Assembly (NCBI GenBank): GCA_000711775.1
Contig: ARYC01000683.1
Coordinates: 1 to 64,000 of the forward strand
DNA: 64,000 nt
Origin: Oxytricha trifallax
Lineage: Eukaryota; Ciliophora; Spirotrichea; Sporadotrichida; Oxytrichidae
Direction: 5' to 3'
Position 1 is the stretch's first letter, and each line of letters opens with the position of its first letter. Below, piece after piece: positions 21,085 to 34,335 of this stretch. The notes beneath the pieces were generated by a model. The model saw nothing but the letters and a program-made list of their open reading frames with translations, did not search any database and was not told where the DNA came from. Made by a program: the position numbers and the translations under genes.

Positions 21085-21848
21085 ATGATGCCCAAGAACC
21101 TGCAAATCAAGTAGAGTGATGAACTGTGGCAGGGCCTGCATGACTTCATTAAAGAGCAGAGTAAGAGTACTGATTTCTTCAATGGAGATCATTCAAACTA
21201 CGAAGCAATGAATTGATCATCCAACAACCCTTACCTCAAACGAAGAGATGCCAAGCTGGCATTGAAGATGATCTAAGTGGTACAGCACTACAAGGTGGAG
21301 GGCATGAAGCCCAAGGACATTGCGCTCGAGATGGGTGTGGATCGACGATTCGTTTATAAGGCCATTGAAAACTTCAAGTTGGAGGTGGAGCACTGAGTGC
21401 TCAATCCGAAGCCAAAGCTTACGAATGGGAGGAAGAATACAAGGAGCAACCCGCTGATGCTGAAGGCGATTGCAATCGTGCTCTAACTGCAGGGCATCTT
21501 CAAGGTCACTGGCTGGCGCCTTCATCATAGCCTACTTGAATTGCAGTGTAAGGAACAGGAATACAAGAACCTCACAGTGCCTTCGTTGCCACGCTCTTGA
21601 AAGTACTGAAGGAAAGTTTCCATTTGAGATTCGATAAGGCCCAGAATGCCAATGCTAAGTCCAGAGACCCATCGTTCAACGAGAAGAGGCTATGGGTGTC
21701 CAGACTGCTCGCGCAGCTATTCTTGGAAGATGCAATGATCATATCAGTCGATGAATCGAACTTCAGGAGTGATTACCTGCCAACCAAGCAATGGATTTCA
21801 ATTCAGCTGCCCTTCACAAGGAAAGTCGTGGGATCGACTCCTCACTGA
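21085..21848 (+). pseudogene. DD34E transposase, N-terminal half (second family)
   Basis: From ATG 21085 the frame has a helix-turn-helix-like segment (YKVEGMKPKDIALEMGVDRR) and CKEQEYKNLTVPSLP. It shifts frame near 21600 into KVLKESFHLRFDKAQNA, and ends with the first catalytic Asp in AMIISVDESNFRSD followed by QW. In-frame TGAs at about 21212 and 21392 and the shift show decay. The catalytic partner half lies 1 kb downstream (22752-23332), so the gene is interrupted. Confidence 0.65.
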
Positions 21849-22084
21849 CGCCTGCAGTTGGTAAGACCGAGGTCCTCGTCACCGACGGTGTCATACAGTA
21901 TGCTGAGATGCTAGCTGGCTACCCCCAACAGAGAACAAGGTATGTCGCCTGCCACTGGGGTAAGAGAGCAGGACCAAGTGAAGGGATCAGACATCGCACT
22001 TTTGTAAAGCTAAGTTCTAATTAATGATGAAAACTACCTTAAACTTGAAAATCTGAGACCGCAAGCAATTCTGGGAATCATTAG

Positions 22085-22759
22085 ATGAGTATTGTTATCG
22101 TTGCCTAAACTATTGATTATAGCGTCGTCACCAGCTCCAGATGGGGTAGTCAAGATGAGTAAGGTTTCAATTCAAGTTAAGAGAGCCAAGTAAGTAATAG
22201 TGAACGATTAGTGGCTAGATCTGGAATTGTTACATCGAAGATTCCAAGGCCAAACTCGAAATCGATCTTTCCAAAGTTACGCAGGAAATCCTTCACCCAG
22301 GAACAGCATATCTTTGATAGCAGGGAGCAGAGCATTGCTGCCACTCTTGTAAAGTGTAGTCATAAATAGAAGAATACTCAGCTGTCACCTATCTTGGAAG
22401 CCCCAGAGGGCAATGCTTAATACTCATCCTTATAGAAACGCTTCGACGCGATCAGAATATAGAGCTCCTCAAAGAAGCCTTCATGCCAACCCCAAACCAC
22501 TTTGAAAACAGCTCTCACCCCATTGGTTCAGAACCTAGCCAGCCTCCGCCTACAATCGACCAAACGTAAGGGCAGTGAGGTGATCAATGCAACAGGCCAT
22601 GACAACTAGACAGCCATTACACCCAGACACTTGCAGCTGTCCAGCAGGGCAGAGAGCAGCAGTAAAGTCACAGTGAAGGAAGGGGAAGGTAAGCTATAGC
22701 TATACGATTTCATTCTAATTTAGTTGATACTAAGTTAAGTCTACCAACAAGATGAATGA
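22085..22759 (+). CDS. 224-residue Ser/Gln-rich ORF inside the split transposase
   Basis: ATG 22085 to TGA 22757-22759 with no internal TGA and several TAA/TAG as Gln. It starts MSIVIVAQTIDYSVVTSSRW. The body is rich in Ser, Gln, Lys and Arg (KIPRPNSKSIFPKLRRKSF), with no recognised domain. It lies between the two halves of the DD34E transposase. It may belong to an insertion, to a second gene of the element, or to a displaced segment. A GTAAGC-TTTAG intron-like segment lies near 22690-22724. Its last codons overlap the next ATG. Confidence 0.5.
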
Positions 22760-23335
22760 CTAAGCACCCATAGCAGACTCTGGCAACCTCGATGCTCAAC
22801 CATCACAACAGTATACTCCCATTGCAGCAGTCAGACAGCAAGTCAGCCAGAGGTTGGGCACTTATGGCATCATGGATAGAAATCTATCTATATCCAAAGA
22901 ATCAACTAAGAGGCAGCAGTTCTCGATGAGCCTCGTGGCAGCAATCACTAAGGACCAGCTGGTCTCCAGCCAAGTCATTGAGGGTGCTGTTCGAGAACTT
23001 CCTCTATCATACTCTGCGACCTTGGCCTGAAGAAGATCGTGCTCTTCATGGACAATGCAGTCTTTCACAAGTACTCTGAAGTGTTGGAGACTGCCAGGAA
23101 GTTGAAAGTAACAGTGCTATTCAATGCAGAGTGCTCGCCCTGGCTCAACCCAATCGAGCAACTGTTCTCATACATCAAGAGGCACCTCAAGCAGGAGCAG
23201 GACAGACAGCAAGTAAGGATAGTTATCATAACCCTTTATAGGATTCACTTGGTTAAGAGGCTCTCCCAGATCCTGAAGGCCATGACCAAGAGTGATATCA
23301 ACAAGCTCTGGGCGTTCAGCGTCAAGCAGTGATGC
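22752..23335 (+). pseudogene. DD34E transposase, C-terminal half (second family)
   Basis: The frame from 22752 holds RQQFSMSLVAAITKDQLVSS, typical of the stretch before the second Asp. After shifts near 22990-23030 the frame continues FENFLYHTLR, then KIVLFMDNAVFHK (second Asp) and CSPWLNPIEQLFSYIKRHLK, where the catalytic Glu follows 34 residues after the Asp (DD34E). Stop at 23333. This is clearly IS630/Tc1 superfamily, but unlike the TBE block FVDNLSVHK / SPQFNGIE. Frameshifts make it inactive. Confidence 0.75.
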
Positions 23336-23568
23336 ACCACCATCAGACATGGGTTCGTGTGAGACGGTGATCAATGACGATGAGTGGAGTTGCAGGTGCT
23401 CTGGCACCAGTCAAGACAAGCATCAATAGCAGTTGAACAGTTCAATTAATTGATTAAAACTTCTCTATTATATATCACGCTTTAAGTTTAAACCAATCAT
23501 TCACCAAACCATTAAAGCCTCTCTTACCTCCGCGCATTGCACAATTCAAGTCCACCAATACACCAACG

Positions 23569-24117
23569 ATGGCCCAACAGCTTGAACTGCCAATGCTGAT
23601 ACCAATGGATCAAGAATGGAGCAATAGATTTTAGGATCTAGAAGATGAGATTGGATTGGTTGGCCTCAACTCAAGCCTATCGAAGACGAATCGACATGAA
23701 GTGGCCATGCCAAATCAACGCCAATTGACAGTGTCAAACCATCATGTAAATCTTCGAATTCTTGCCAAACATCGAAATAAAGTGCTTGGTTGTTCAAGAA
23801 AAAATTGGGGTTTATATTATGGTGCTGAACACTAAAATCATCAAAATTGGTAGTAATACACTCTGAGTCGACACAATGGTTTCTATAAGTTGGTCATAAT
23901 TAAATATTTATTTAATTTTTCAAATTTCCCTATTTTACGTATTTTATCAAAAATAGATGTAGCTATAGTATATCTGCAATTCATAAATCGAATATCTCCC
24001 AAACAAAATTATTCTTTATTATCATTAAATTAAGTTTTTTCCTATTATGACATTAATAATATTTAAAATTAGCAATAGCTAAGTATCGATAAAATACTTT
24101 AAAAATAGGTAAATTGA
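23569..24117 (+). CDS. Unknown ORF downstream of the second transposon
   Basis: ATG 23569 opens MAQQLELPMLIPMDQEWSNR with EDEIGLVGLNSSLSK and RQLTVSNHHVNLRILAK. The TGA-free frame runs to 24115-24117, but only the first 95 or so codons (to about 23870) look coding; after that the DNA turns AT-rich. It has the same strand and base composition as the transposon upstream and may be its last gene, with a lost C-terminus or an IES at about 23870. No family recognised. Confidence 0.4.
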
Positions 24118-24723
24118 TATAAGTGCAAATGAAGATTAAGAAGCATTAAATATAACAGTAATGTTTTTAATATATCGATAAATTAAAGTTAAAGCATCTT
24201 AGTACATTATTTAATATATATCAATAGAATCTGCTTGTCTGAATTTCACCAATTTCTTCATCGTCTAGAAAACCAGTTAAGAAAAGAAATCGAATAAATT
24301 TTGGTTCTTCTCACTTAGTGGAAAGGAAGCTTGTTGAATTCTGTGATAAACATAGAGAAGGCCGAAGCAGAATACTTTGAAAGTAAAAAAGTAGAACTAT
24401 TGTTATTGTTAGTAGTTTTTAGGGAAGACAAATTATTCTGGAATAATTGCTTTTTCAATTCTGTACCCATAGAGCGCAAACCGCTAATCATCTTTAATAA
24501 TGAATTTGTGAGAAAGATTACCTGATATTTATCACGAATATATGAGATATAATTTATAAATCATGCTCAATTCTTTGTTTAATTAAAAGATTTATAAAAT
24601 TCAAACAATATTTAATTCTCATCTATTATATATTAAAAACATGACCGTTATATTTAATGTTTCTTAATCTTCATTTGCACTTATATCAATTTACCTATTT
24701 TTAATGTATTTTATCGATACTTA
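24080..24723. mobile_element. 644-bp element with about 90-bp inverted repeats
   Basis: Arms 24080-24168 and 24634-24723 are nearly perfect inverted copies (AAGTATCGATAAAATAC at the edges, ATGAAGATTAAGAA inside). The AT-rich centre has no convincing gene. Confidence 0.65.
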
Positions 24724-25812
24724 AATCTAAAATCCATTAAGCAATTAGTTTCATTAACTTAAGTGATTATTTCAAAAGATTGAAATGAAAATAATCTATG
24801 GAATAAATCTAAAATTTGTAATTCTCCTTTAATATTTTAAGAGACTCTAAACAATAGTTTTAAGAATAAATTATTATCAAGTTTAAAAGTATGGAGAATT
24901 ATGAAAGTTAAATAAAACAATAAATGTCAAAATTAAACAAAAATGGTAAGTTAAGAGAAATAAAAACTAAATAAAAAGTAATTATGGTAATAATATTATT
25001 ATTTATTAATATTCAATTCTGTATGAATTATGGCATAAAAATAAACAACTTTGGTAAATAATGAAATTTAGGAAATAATGATGAAATTTCAAATCTTAGT
25101 TTACAGTTGCGAGAAGAATAAGATAACTTTTTTATATGAAAATTTAGTATGCTTTGATGTTTAATTGCTAAAATCTGAAAAATAAGAATTATTAGCTAAG
25201 TTAGAGATAACATGAAACAGTTATAAGCCCATTTAGTAGAATAAACGTTAGAGAAATGTATTTATTAGCAAAATCATGGAAATTTAACTTGAATTTAAGA
25301 GAAAAGTACAGAGGAATGAAGAGAAGATGATTTTTATAAAAATCATCCTTTATTCACAAAATATATAAGTGCTCCAAGAGATCATCTAACAAATTCATTA
25401 TAAATGGTAAACGATGAATAAGTTTAATAATTAAATGATTCTCAACAAAGAAATAGTAAAATTAAAATATTTGAATGGTAATTGAGACAAATTAAAGGGT
25501 CTTCAATATAATATCAAGGAGATGTACTTAATAGATAATTATGTAACCAAACTTTGTAAGTCAAGATTAAAAGATCTATAGGAAACAGATTTGATGATAT
25601 TTTAACTGATGATCCTTGAGATATTACAGCTCTAAAATTGAATTTCAATACTATGAAATATGGTAAAATTATGAATAAAATTACAATTTAAAAATTATTG
25701 CAAGTCAAGTATTTATTTCTGTGGATAACAACTAATAAAGTTGCATAAAAGTATATTGGAGATCATAACAATGAAAGAGAAGAAATAATTGCTTGGGTCA
25801 AACTGAGAAAAG
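24724..25812. other. AT-rich stretch
   Basis: Nothing recognisable beyond short open frames. Confidence 0.35.
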
Positions 25813-26211
25813 ATGAACTATCAAGAAATAAAATAGGTTACTATTTTAAGTCACTTTACCGACGTTTCATTGGTAGCTCAGAAAGAGGAATCGTTCCACA
25901 ACCTAAGAATGATTTCACACACTCACGACCCTCTAAATATTAGAGTAGAATAAGTAAGTTAAGGATCTATGAAGCCTTATTAACTTTATGAAATTATTGA
26001 GACGACATGTCCTTTAAAGCAAGTATTTAGATATTTTTGGAAGAGCCCACAACTAATGATAATAATAGATAACAACAGTGAACGAATCTATTCGAAAATA
26101 TTGAAAGAGGATTAAAGAATAAAAGAAAGGGCTAAGAAAGAATAATTTACTACTTTTGCCTTACTAGGTTATCCTCTCTTAAGATTGATATTTATAGAGT
26201 TAATTATTTGA
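25813..26211 (+). CDS. Unknown 132-residue ORF in a GC-richer island
   Basis: ATG 25813 to TGA 26209-26211, starting MNYQEIKQVTILSHFTDVSL, with KPYQLYEIIETTCPLKQVF and LKEDQRIKERAKKEQF. TAA/TAG are used as Gln. The middle 300 bp are visibly richer in G+C than the flanks, as in the coding islands elsewhere. An upstream TGA sits nine bases before the ATG. It is probably one germline segment of a larger gene; neighbouring segments were not found. No family recognised. A competing frame here contains several TGA codons. Confidence 0.45.
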
Positions 26212-29200
26212 TTTTAATTAAAATTTTACAGTATTTAATGTTGTTTAATATTCAATCTTGGGGTTTTATAAATATAGAATAATTAAAATCTCTAGCATTA
26301 GTTAGCAATTATTATTGTTAAAGAAGAAGATCATATTCAAATAAAACTTAAATAGTGGAACTGATTAATAAAATAAATTTTAAACTAGAAAGAAATAATA
26401 AAAACATAATTCGAACAGAAGTCTCGCTTGGTAATTTTATAATCTCAGAAAAATATGATGTTAGATATTATTTACTCTGAAAAAAAATTTAGAGCTGAGA
26501 GCTTTGAATGAGATTTTCATTTTTGTTAATAAAAAATAAAACAGAGTTAAGATAAGTATTTAAACAATGATCGATGAGAAGAGAAGTTAAAAGAACAGCA
26601 TTTAGTTAAAATATTAAAATATTTAATGTGATTAATGCGCAATATTTTGTCAACCATTTGAAAATGTTTAGGAAACTCATCTATGCTTCATAAATAAACA
26701 TCATTCTAATTAAATTTTAGAGTTAGCATAGTGTATTCTTACAAAGTAAACGAGGCTCTTCAATACTATAACTTATCTGAAGTTTCAATCTTTTAATATC
26801 CAGAATTGAGAATTTGAAGATCATAGTATGATAAATTATAGAGATACTTTCTTGGAATGTTAGGATATTTATAAAATAAGTTATTAAAAATAGCAGAAAT
26901 TAATTTACAAATTTTAATAAGTCCTATATTCATTCAGTAAATGTGAAGAAATACAATCACTTGCATCACTCTAGCTAGTTCTTGATTAAATATAAAAACT
27001 TATAAAATTATGCTTGGAAAGAAAAGTCAAACATTATTTATTTATAAAATGGGAGTAAGAGGATTAAATCAGTATAAACTGCTTTAATCAACTAGAAGGT
27101 TAAAATTATTTTAGCATATTTATTATCTTAAGCTTTGGACATAGCTTAATATAATGCAATTAACTTTAGCAGCTGTATTGATACCTCTTTTCTTATTGGT
27201 GTTTCTGCTAAAGCAAAACCTATTGTGGCTGATGTATATGCATGCATGGTGTATCATTTCAGTTTTCTCTTTGATAATGAGTTGCTTTTGAAAGTATTAT
27301 TATTAGAGAAGCGAGGTCGTATTATTTTAAGATGTGTTTTATCACAGTAAGATAAAAGAAAAATCACTTTTAAAGATTAACCTAATCATAACAGATTCCA
27401 GATGGCTAAAATGATATTCTTATAGATATAAAATGTTGACAAGAAGTTGTATGAATTTGAAATTATTCATATATTTAAAGTTCAAAGATATTATAATAAA
27501 TATCTCACCTTTAGAATTTTTTATTGTTTTTTCTTAGCTTTAAGATAATAGATAGGTGCATTAGTAATATTTGGAGCACCTAAATACGGCCCAATCAAAT
27601 AATTATGGACAAATTTGCTCTTTTAAATGGGAATGTTAGAAAATTGCAGTTATTATATCTGAAAATAAATGCAAAATCTGCCTTACTTTGGTACTAAGTT
27701 TAAAAACAAATAATAATCAGTTTAATAGTGAAGCATTTTTATAAGTGAGAGGATATAAACAAGAAAATACAATTATAATAGATCTAATAACAGTCAGTTC
27801 TTTCTTTATCCTAAGTAAACATAATATGACACACAATGGAGTTACTTGATAGAGCAAGACTTCAGATTTGCGTAAAAATAAGTAGTTTGATTCGTTTTAA
27901 TTTAAACAATTAATATTAATTATAAAATTTATTAAAATAAAAAAATGTGCATTTTGTTTACTAACCCAAATAAGATCTCAACTATCTTCTATTTCAAATT
28001 AAATCATTAAAATATCATTTTGAAAAGAATTGAGATTTTAATTTTACTTCAAAAACTAAGGGTCGTATGTAAACTTAACTTTAAACATGTTTAAAGTTAT
28101 TATAAACATGCTAAACTAGAATGAAGCATTCCTCTTTTATTTATATAAATGGCCTACATTCCACTTAAAAGCATGAGTCAATAATTATTGTTATATTTAT
28201 ATATTTTAGACTTTTAGTTAAATTTTATTTTGCTTTTAACGGCAAGATAATCTCTGATTTTGTTTTTCTTTATTTATTATTACTTTTTTTGCTGTTCATC
28301 TGAATCTTTTGTTAAAAAACTATAATTTATTCATTGAAGTGTAAAAAATAATTATAATACATCTTTTTAACATGAATTTGACAATTAGGGAGTTTCTTTT
28401 ATTTATCAATATTTTTTATGAAATGGTTAACTTCAAATAGATTTATTTGCATTAGTAATTAGTCAAGGTACTTTAACTTGTTATATATTAAAATTTGATT
28501 CATATAATAACTTATCAAGACTTTGATACTCATGAATATTCTTATAATATTTTACAATTTTTTTTCATTAACCTTTCTATTTGATCATAATAATGAAAGT
28601 ATTTCCTTAAATTACTCTACTTTTCAAGATTAAATTAGTTTTTTTCGCATTAAATTAATAATTTTACTCATTCTATTTTAATCTAGTAATTTTTAAACTT
28701 AGCAGTAATTTTATTATGTTTAGAAATAATATTTTTTACTTAAATGTTATTATGAGTTTTTAATTGTATGATAGCTAGAAAAAATGTTCTTATTCTTGGA
28801 TTTAAATTAGCCATTATATAACAAGTTTTATATTTCATGTGTAATCAAATTTAAATATGACATATCTTCTAACACATTTTTCATTCGATTAAATTTCAAG
28901 ATTTATTAAATAATTGCATTTTAATATAATAAGCATCTATACAATCAAATAATTAATTTATGAGACTATAATACAACTTAAATGCAGCCAAACATAGTAA
29001 ATTATCAAATAAATATTAAGAAAATAATAGACTCTGGATTCTGTTTATTTTTTAATTCTTAAAATTTTCAAAATAATGAATATGAAGCTAGCTTTTGTAA
29101 AGAACATTCATTCTTTAGTAATTAAAATTTAATAAGACTCTGATTCTATTTCTATTATTAATTATACACAATAACAATTTATTCACAATAGTTGTTAAAT

Positions 29201-29223
29201 GATATAATTTATATTATTATTGC
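26212..29223. other. AT-rich stretch
   Basis: Long, very AT-rich, with no gene I can support. Confidence 0.35.
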
Positions 29224-29235
29224 CTGTGAATAATA

Positions 29236-29609
29236 GTGAGTGGTAGTGAATCGCTAAAGGCAAGAAAAATTAAAATAGAGATAAAAAATTAATTAGAGAC
29301 TTTATATATAATAATCACTTTTATTAATTACACATATATACATAATAAATAGGGGCCATTAATTATCAAATATGGCATAAGGATTTTTAGAAATATTTAC
29401 TTGCCCTATTGTTTTTCAACTTTCTGTTGAGTATTGCAGTACACCAGATTATAATGCTCCTGAAACTGTTTTTTAACGTACCCATTTTCTCCAACGACTG
29501 AATGAGGAATTCTCAATATGTGTTTTTGAATTTTTTTCGACCATCTGCACAAATTTCAGAGCAAGAATCTTTTTTTGTCGTCTTGTGCGCTCACTGTAAA
29601 TATTTGTGT
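29236..29609. mobile_element. 374-bp non-coding element, copy 2
   Basis: Matches 6433-6815 over most of its length (TAGTGAATCGCTAAAGGCAA, AATAGGGGCCAT). Flanked by the perfect 12-bp direct repeat CTGTGAATAATA (29224-29235, 29610-29621). Confidence 0.7.
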
Positions 29610-29621
29610 CTGTGAATAATA

Positions 29622-30609
29622 TCAAAGAACTTAAATAATTTAAGATAATAGAATCCTGAATAGGCAGATTTATTTAAAAAATTAATTTACTAAGATTCTT
29701 TTTAAGAATTCAAATCTTATATTTGTAGTTAAACAATAGGAAATCTTAATTTTAAAATGAATACATTGATATACTTCCAAGAATCAGAGTTCCTTCTCGA
29801 TTCATCTCACACTGTCATGAAAAATTATTATAATTAAATTTTACAAGATAAATAAAACTAAATAAATAAAGTTTAAATCAGCAGAAATAACACCACAAAC
29901 GATAATACCTGAAGACTTTGAGGAAGTGCCTTAACAATGAAAATATCACAGACTCTGAATTTCAATAGCATACTAATTTTTTTAGAGTAATATATATTCA
30001 CTAATTAGAACTTAATATTTAGGAAAATTTCCAATATTAAAATAAATTTTTGTAATTTAGGTGAAATTTATTTATTTATATTTATAGGAAAGCAATATTG
30101 ACAGTTTAAAATAATTATAATTCTATTTAAGAGTATAAAAATAATATTCTATGGAAATAGATATCTAAAACAATAATTAGAAGAATATGAAGTAAGACAT
30201 AAAAAATGCTTAATAACAATTTTAATATGATTTTTTATTTATTATAAAAAAAATAAAGTTCAGATTGAACTTAAAAATTTCTTAGATATTTAGACATTAA
30301 TAGCTGTAAAATTGAAAGTTAAAAGATAATTATAAGATGAAAGTATTGTTAGTTGAGAAATAATGATAATTTAATAATTATATTATCTTTAATGGAAATG
30401 CTAAATATTTAAATTAATATAAGTAACAATTATAAATTACTAAGAATAATTTAGGGAATTATTAATTACACATAAACATCTTGGTTGAATATTCAGAATA
30501 TGAAACGAAGATAATTAGAATTAAATCGGTAGAATTTCAGAGAAATGTTCTAAAATAAAATTAAAATCAAGGAATCAAACAGAAATATATATAATTAAGA
30601 TTCAAATAA
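29622..30609. other. AT-rich stretch
   Basis: No supported feature. Confidence 0.35.
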
Positions 30610-31560
30610 TAAAAACACAGTGTCGGAAGAAGTCAAAATTAGCACATATCTAAGCAAAAGTTTAACAACGGAGTAGAGAACAATAAAAAAGACAAGCCCA
30701 TTTAGGAAGATGAGTTTTGGCGGAAGGTGAAAAAAATTAGAAATCAAAATAGAGATTGAAGTGATCAAGAGACTCAAAGGATAAGAGAGAAATAGCAATA
30801 AAATTTAGGCGAAACAAGCACATGGGCATTGAGTGAAATCTAAATATTAAACAATAGAAATTATCAAAAAGCCAAAAGGACAGAGAACCCAATATAGTTT
30901 TTACAAAGAAGGTACATCTTAAAGAGAGACTCTCAGGAATTTAGATGATTGATAGACTAAGCTGAAGTTACTTTTCAGGAATTTGACAAGATTGTATAAG
31001 AAAGGATGGATTTCTAAGACAACTAGGAAGATGATAATAGTATGCTTCTCTCAGGTCAAAAGTAGGATGGATAAACATAAGTAGATTTTATGAGAGAGAG
31101 AGGACACTTGAAGACAAAGTTCTAAATAATGGGATGTTATAGCAGAGAGAAAATGGTAGCTGTTGAGTGAGATTAACAAAATTTGCAATTTTCAGACCTA
31201 ATTTCAGGAATATTAATCTAGGAGATTATTATTGAGATTTTTCAAAGATAAGAAGAGGATACACAATTAAATGTACCTGAGGCCTCATAACCTATCTTCC
31301 CATATATAGTAATAATGGCATAAGATAAAAAAACGCTACCTGAAATTTACGATCCATAAATAATTGTAGATTAATTATTTTTAGAGATGTCTTTAGATGG
31401 ATAATGCTAGATTGTATCGAATTAATATCAAGTTTATGTTGATTTTATAGAAATTCTGACTAAATAGTATAGTTTAATTATTTTCCTTAAAAAATGCTCC
31501 TAAAATTCTTCATAAAACAATGAATTAAAGTAAGTTTCTTAAAATTAAATTAACTGTTTT
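30610..31560 (+). CDS. Coding-like island, unknown product (part 1)
   Basis: One plus frame reads KKDKPIQEDEFWRKVKKIRN, LGETSTWALSEIQILNNRNY, an acidic stretch FDKIVQERMDFQDNQEDDNS, and, after TGA 31168, a TGA-free run of about 130 codons with FSDLISGILIQEIIIEIF and KKTLPEIYDPQIIVDQLF. Three TGAs interrupt it, so small IESs, introns or decay are likely. It is GC-richer than its surroundings. It is probably one gene with the islands at 31935-33600, but junctions could not be proven. No domain recognised. Confidence 0.45.
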
Positions 31561-31934
31561 TCTGATAAATGATATCTTTTCACTTTAATATACAAGCTAT
31601 ATAACAAAGACTCCTTATTATAAATATAAATGACTTTATTAGTAAATCAGAAATTAATTCTTTTCAAGATGAATTATAAAATAAAAGCAATGATGTAAAT
31701 TTATGCTATAGTAGCAAGACTCATGGATCAAATTATGCAAAAATTATGCATAAAAGAGTGGATGATTTACCATATTATATGTTTAGTTATAATTATTATA
31801 AATATTATTATTATTTAAAGTTTACGAATAGTTATTTAATTTACTATTCAATATTAAACTATCATTAAATTATTTTATCATAATCGAGTTTGCTCCACCA
31901 ATAAATTAAGATTTCTTGTTAAATAACATGATTT

Positions 31935-33121
31935 AATGACAAAGGATACTGCTCTTGTAAAAGTGTATTGGGTCAACAAATTGGAAGTTTAAAAACAGGG
32001 AATTCTAAAAAGAACCAGAAAGAATAAAGGGCATCATAATTCCTATAAGCTGTCAAACCAGTGTGAAGAACTTGCCAGAACAGGATTATATTTAATATAA
32101 TCAGAAGAACAAGAATAATTCAGGTATATAATTCAATGAATGCACCTAAGTCAAGTTAATTAAATAGTTTTGCAAGTTATGTAATAGCTCTTCTCCAGTA
32201 TTAATTTCTGTAAAGCATTAAATAATAATAATGTATAAGCTCTTTAGCTCATAACAATTAATTAGCAAACCAGAAATCAACTTAGTGAAAGACCCATTGA
32301 TTATAAGATTTTGTTCATTCTTAAGACAGATTACCTGGTATTAATATACTTAGGAGAGCCAGTATTTCACATATTTGCCAAGGATTGATTTATCATGTAA
32401 ACATACAACTCGATGGTCATCTTTGAAATTAGCGATATTAAGTTAGAAATTGATAACTTGAATCACAAATATAGAAGAAGACTTGGAGCAAATAGCAGGT
32501 AAAAGAAACAAAGATTTTTGGATATTTAGGCACGATGAGAAAGGGACGGAGAAGTTTAACAATAATTCTCAAATAGAGACCTAAGATTAATGGGTACTGT
32601 AGAATATCGCAAAAATAAAAATGGAGCAAACGTGCATATACTTTGACTATAAATTCTATGACATCGAAGATAATTTAACAAAAGTGGATAGTTATCTTTT
32701 AAACAAAACAAATGACAGAGTAACAGGAGTTGCCAACCAAAAAATCATCCTAAGCAATCCAAAGATCAAAGTAGCTTTTATCGTGAAATAAACCAAAGGA
32801 TTGGATGGCCAGTCTGAGAAGGAGGGAAATTAAACTACAAGAGAAGAGAGGAATCAACAATTAACATTAATAAAAAAGAACCGGAAAAACAGAGTAAGTG
32901 ATGATAATTTATATTTCGTAATGAATTACATTTCGAGTAGCTTATATTCTCACAATTTTAAAAGGATTTTTATTCCATTTATCGTTATTAACTACCTATC
33001 TATCTATCTTATCTAAGTGAGATTTTTTTAAAAAATAACTATATTATTGATAAGAGTGATACTTTAATAATTGCAGTTAATAAAGAATAAATTCATTGAT
33101 TTAATGACGATATTTTACTGA
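31935..33121 (+). CDS. Coding-like island, unknown product (part 2)
   Basis: A single plus frame is open for about 395 codons except for one TGA near 32455. It includes IIIPISCQTSVKNLPEQDY, KLIKQFCKLCNSSSPVL, then KRNKDFWIFRHDEKGTEKFN and FDYKFYDIEDNLTKVDSYLL. The last supported coding is near 32930 (REERNQQLTLIKKNRKNR); the rest to TGA 33119 is AT-rich. TGG is used for Trp and TAA/TAG for Gln. No family recognised. Confidence 0.5.
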
Positions 33122-33429
33122 ATTTATTTATAAAATAAAAAAAATGATTCAATTTCAGTATTTACAGATGAATTATACAGGCTAAATTTGGAACAGTTAT
33201 ATAATTAAATTAAAAATATTTATTTTTTTGCAGTAAATAATTTTTTTGTTGTTGATAAATATAATCAACTTCTTAAAGATTAAATTGTTAAAATTATTTT
33301 TTTTATTTATGATAATTGAATTGTAAGATATATAATGATTAATAAATTAAAAATTAATCAAATAATTATCTAATTAGAAAATAATTAAGTAGTGCTTTTT
33401 TAAATATTATAATTTATTACGAATATTTT

Positions 33430-33555
33430 CAGGGGATAATCAGGGAAGTCACGAATGAAAAAGATACGAACTCAAATTACCAAGATTGACAATGACAAGG
33501 GTAACTATACAACAATCAACACAAAAAATATTAAATGGGTAGATATTTTCGGTTA
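33430..33555 (+). CDS. Short coding-like segment
   Basis: MKKIRTQITKIDNDKGNY and NTKNIKW, in a GC-richer patch between AT-rich flanks. Likely another segment of the gene upstream. Confidence 0.3.
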
Positions 33556-34335
33556 TTTTTAAAAAAAAATCTAATAATATTATAAAAATAAACTATAAAG
33601 ATTTTGATACAAAGTAGTTTCAAATTATAATTTACCGCATTTTGTATTCTTGTTATCATATTGTTCAATAATACCTTAATAATTGAAGCAAAGTCCAATA
33701 GTGAGAAACTTTAATTATTAGATTCAAATCGATTATAATATTCTTTAATGTGCATTTCTCATATTTATTTAGATTGTATTGATAATGAATTAATTGAATG
33801 TCTGTTTATTTTGAAACATAAAATTAACTACATGAGAATGAATTTGAGAGGTAATAGGGCTGAAGTTTTAAGATTATGAAATAGCTATGTGTGTATATAT
33901 AATTGGAATGAATAATCAAGTTGAAACCTAAAACTATGATTAATTAAACTCCATTATTAAGATAAAAATATATTAATAAAGTTAATTAATTAGATAGTTT
34001 AAAAATAAAATAATGATTGGAGATGTAAAAACTGGAGTGTGTCCCAAGCAATAATGCTACAACATAAATTTATCTGTCAATTCCAAAAACATCGACTAAA
34101 TATAGCTAACAATAATGAAATGTCAAGTGATTGGGGGGGTAGTGTAAACTATTGGAAATTAAAAAATGCAAATTAATTATAAATTTATATATACATAACT
34201 GTCATAAATTAGGAGCATTCTTAAAATTATTTGATATAGTATTAATATTAAATTCATTTTTTAAAAAAAATTAATTATAATTATTATTAGTGGTCTACTG
34301 TAATCACATTATTAATTAAATATATATATTTATTG
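33556..34335. other. AT-rich stretch
   Basis: No gene seen; a possible IES between coding islands. Confidence 0.35.

Larger units (their letters stand above)
20628..23335 (+). mobile_element. Second, non-TBE DD34E transposon, decayed and GC-richer
   Basis: A plus-strand gene block with helix-turn-helix and DDE motifs distinct from the TBE transposase, clearly richer in G+C than its surroundings. Ends could not be fixed: the C4A4 block at 20610 may be its left tip, and no right tip was found. Confidence 0.55.
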
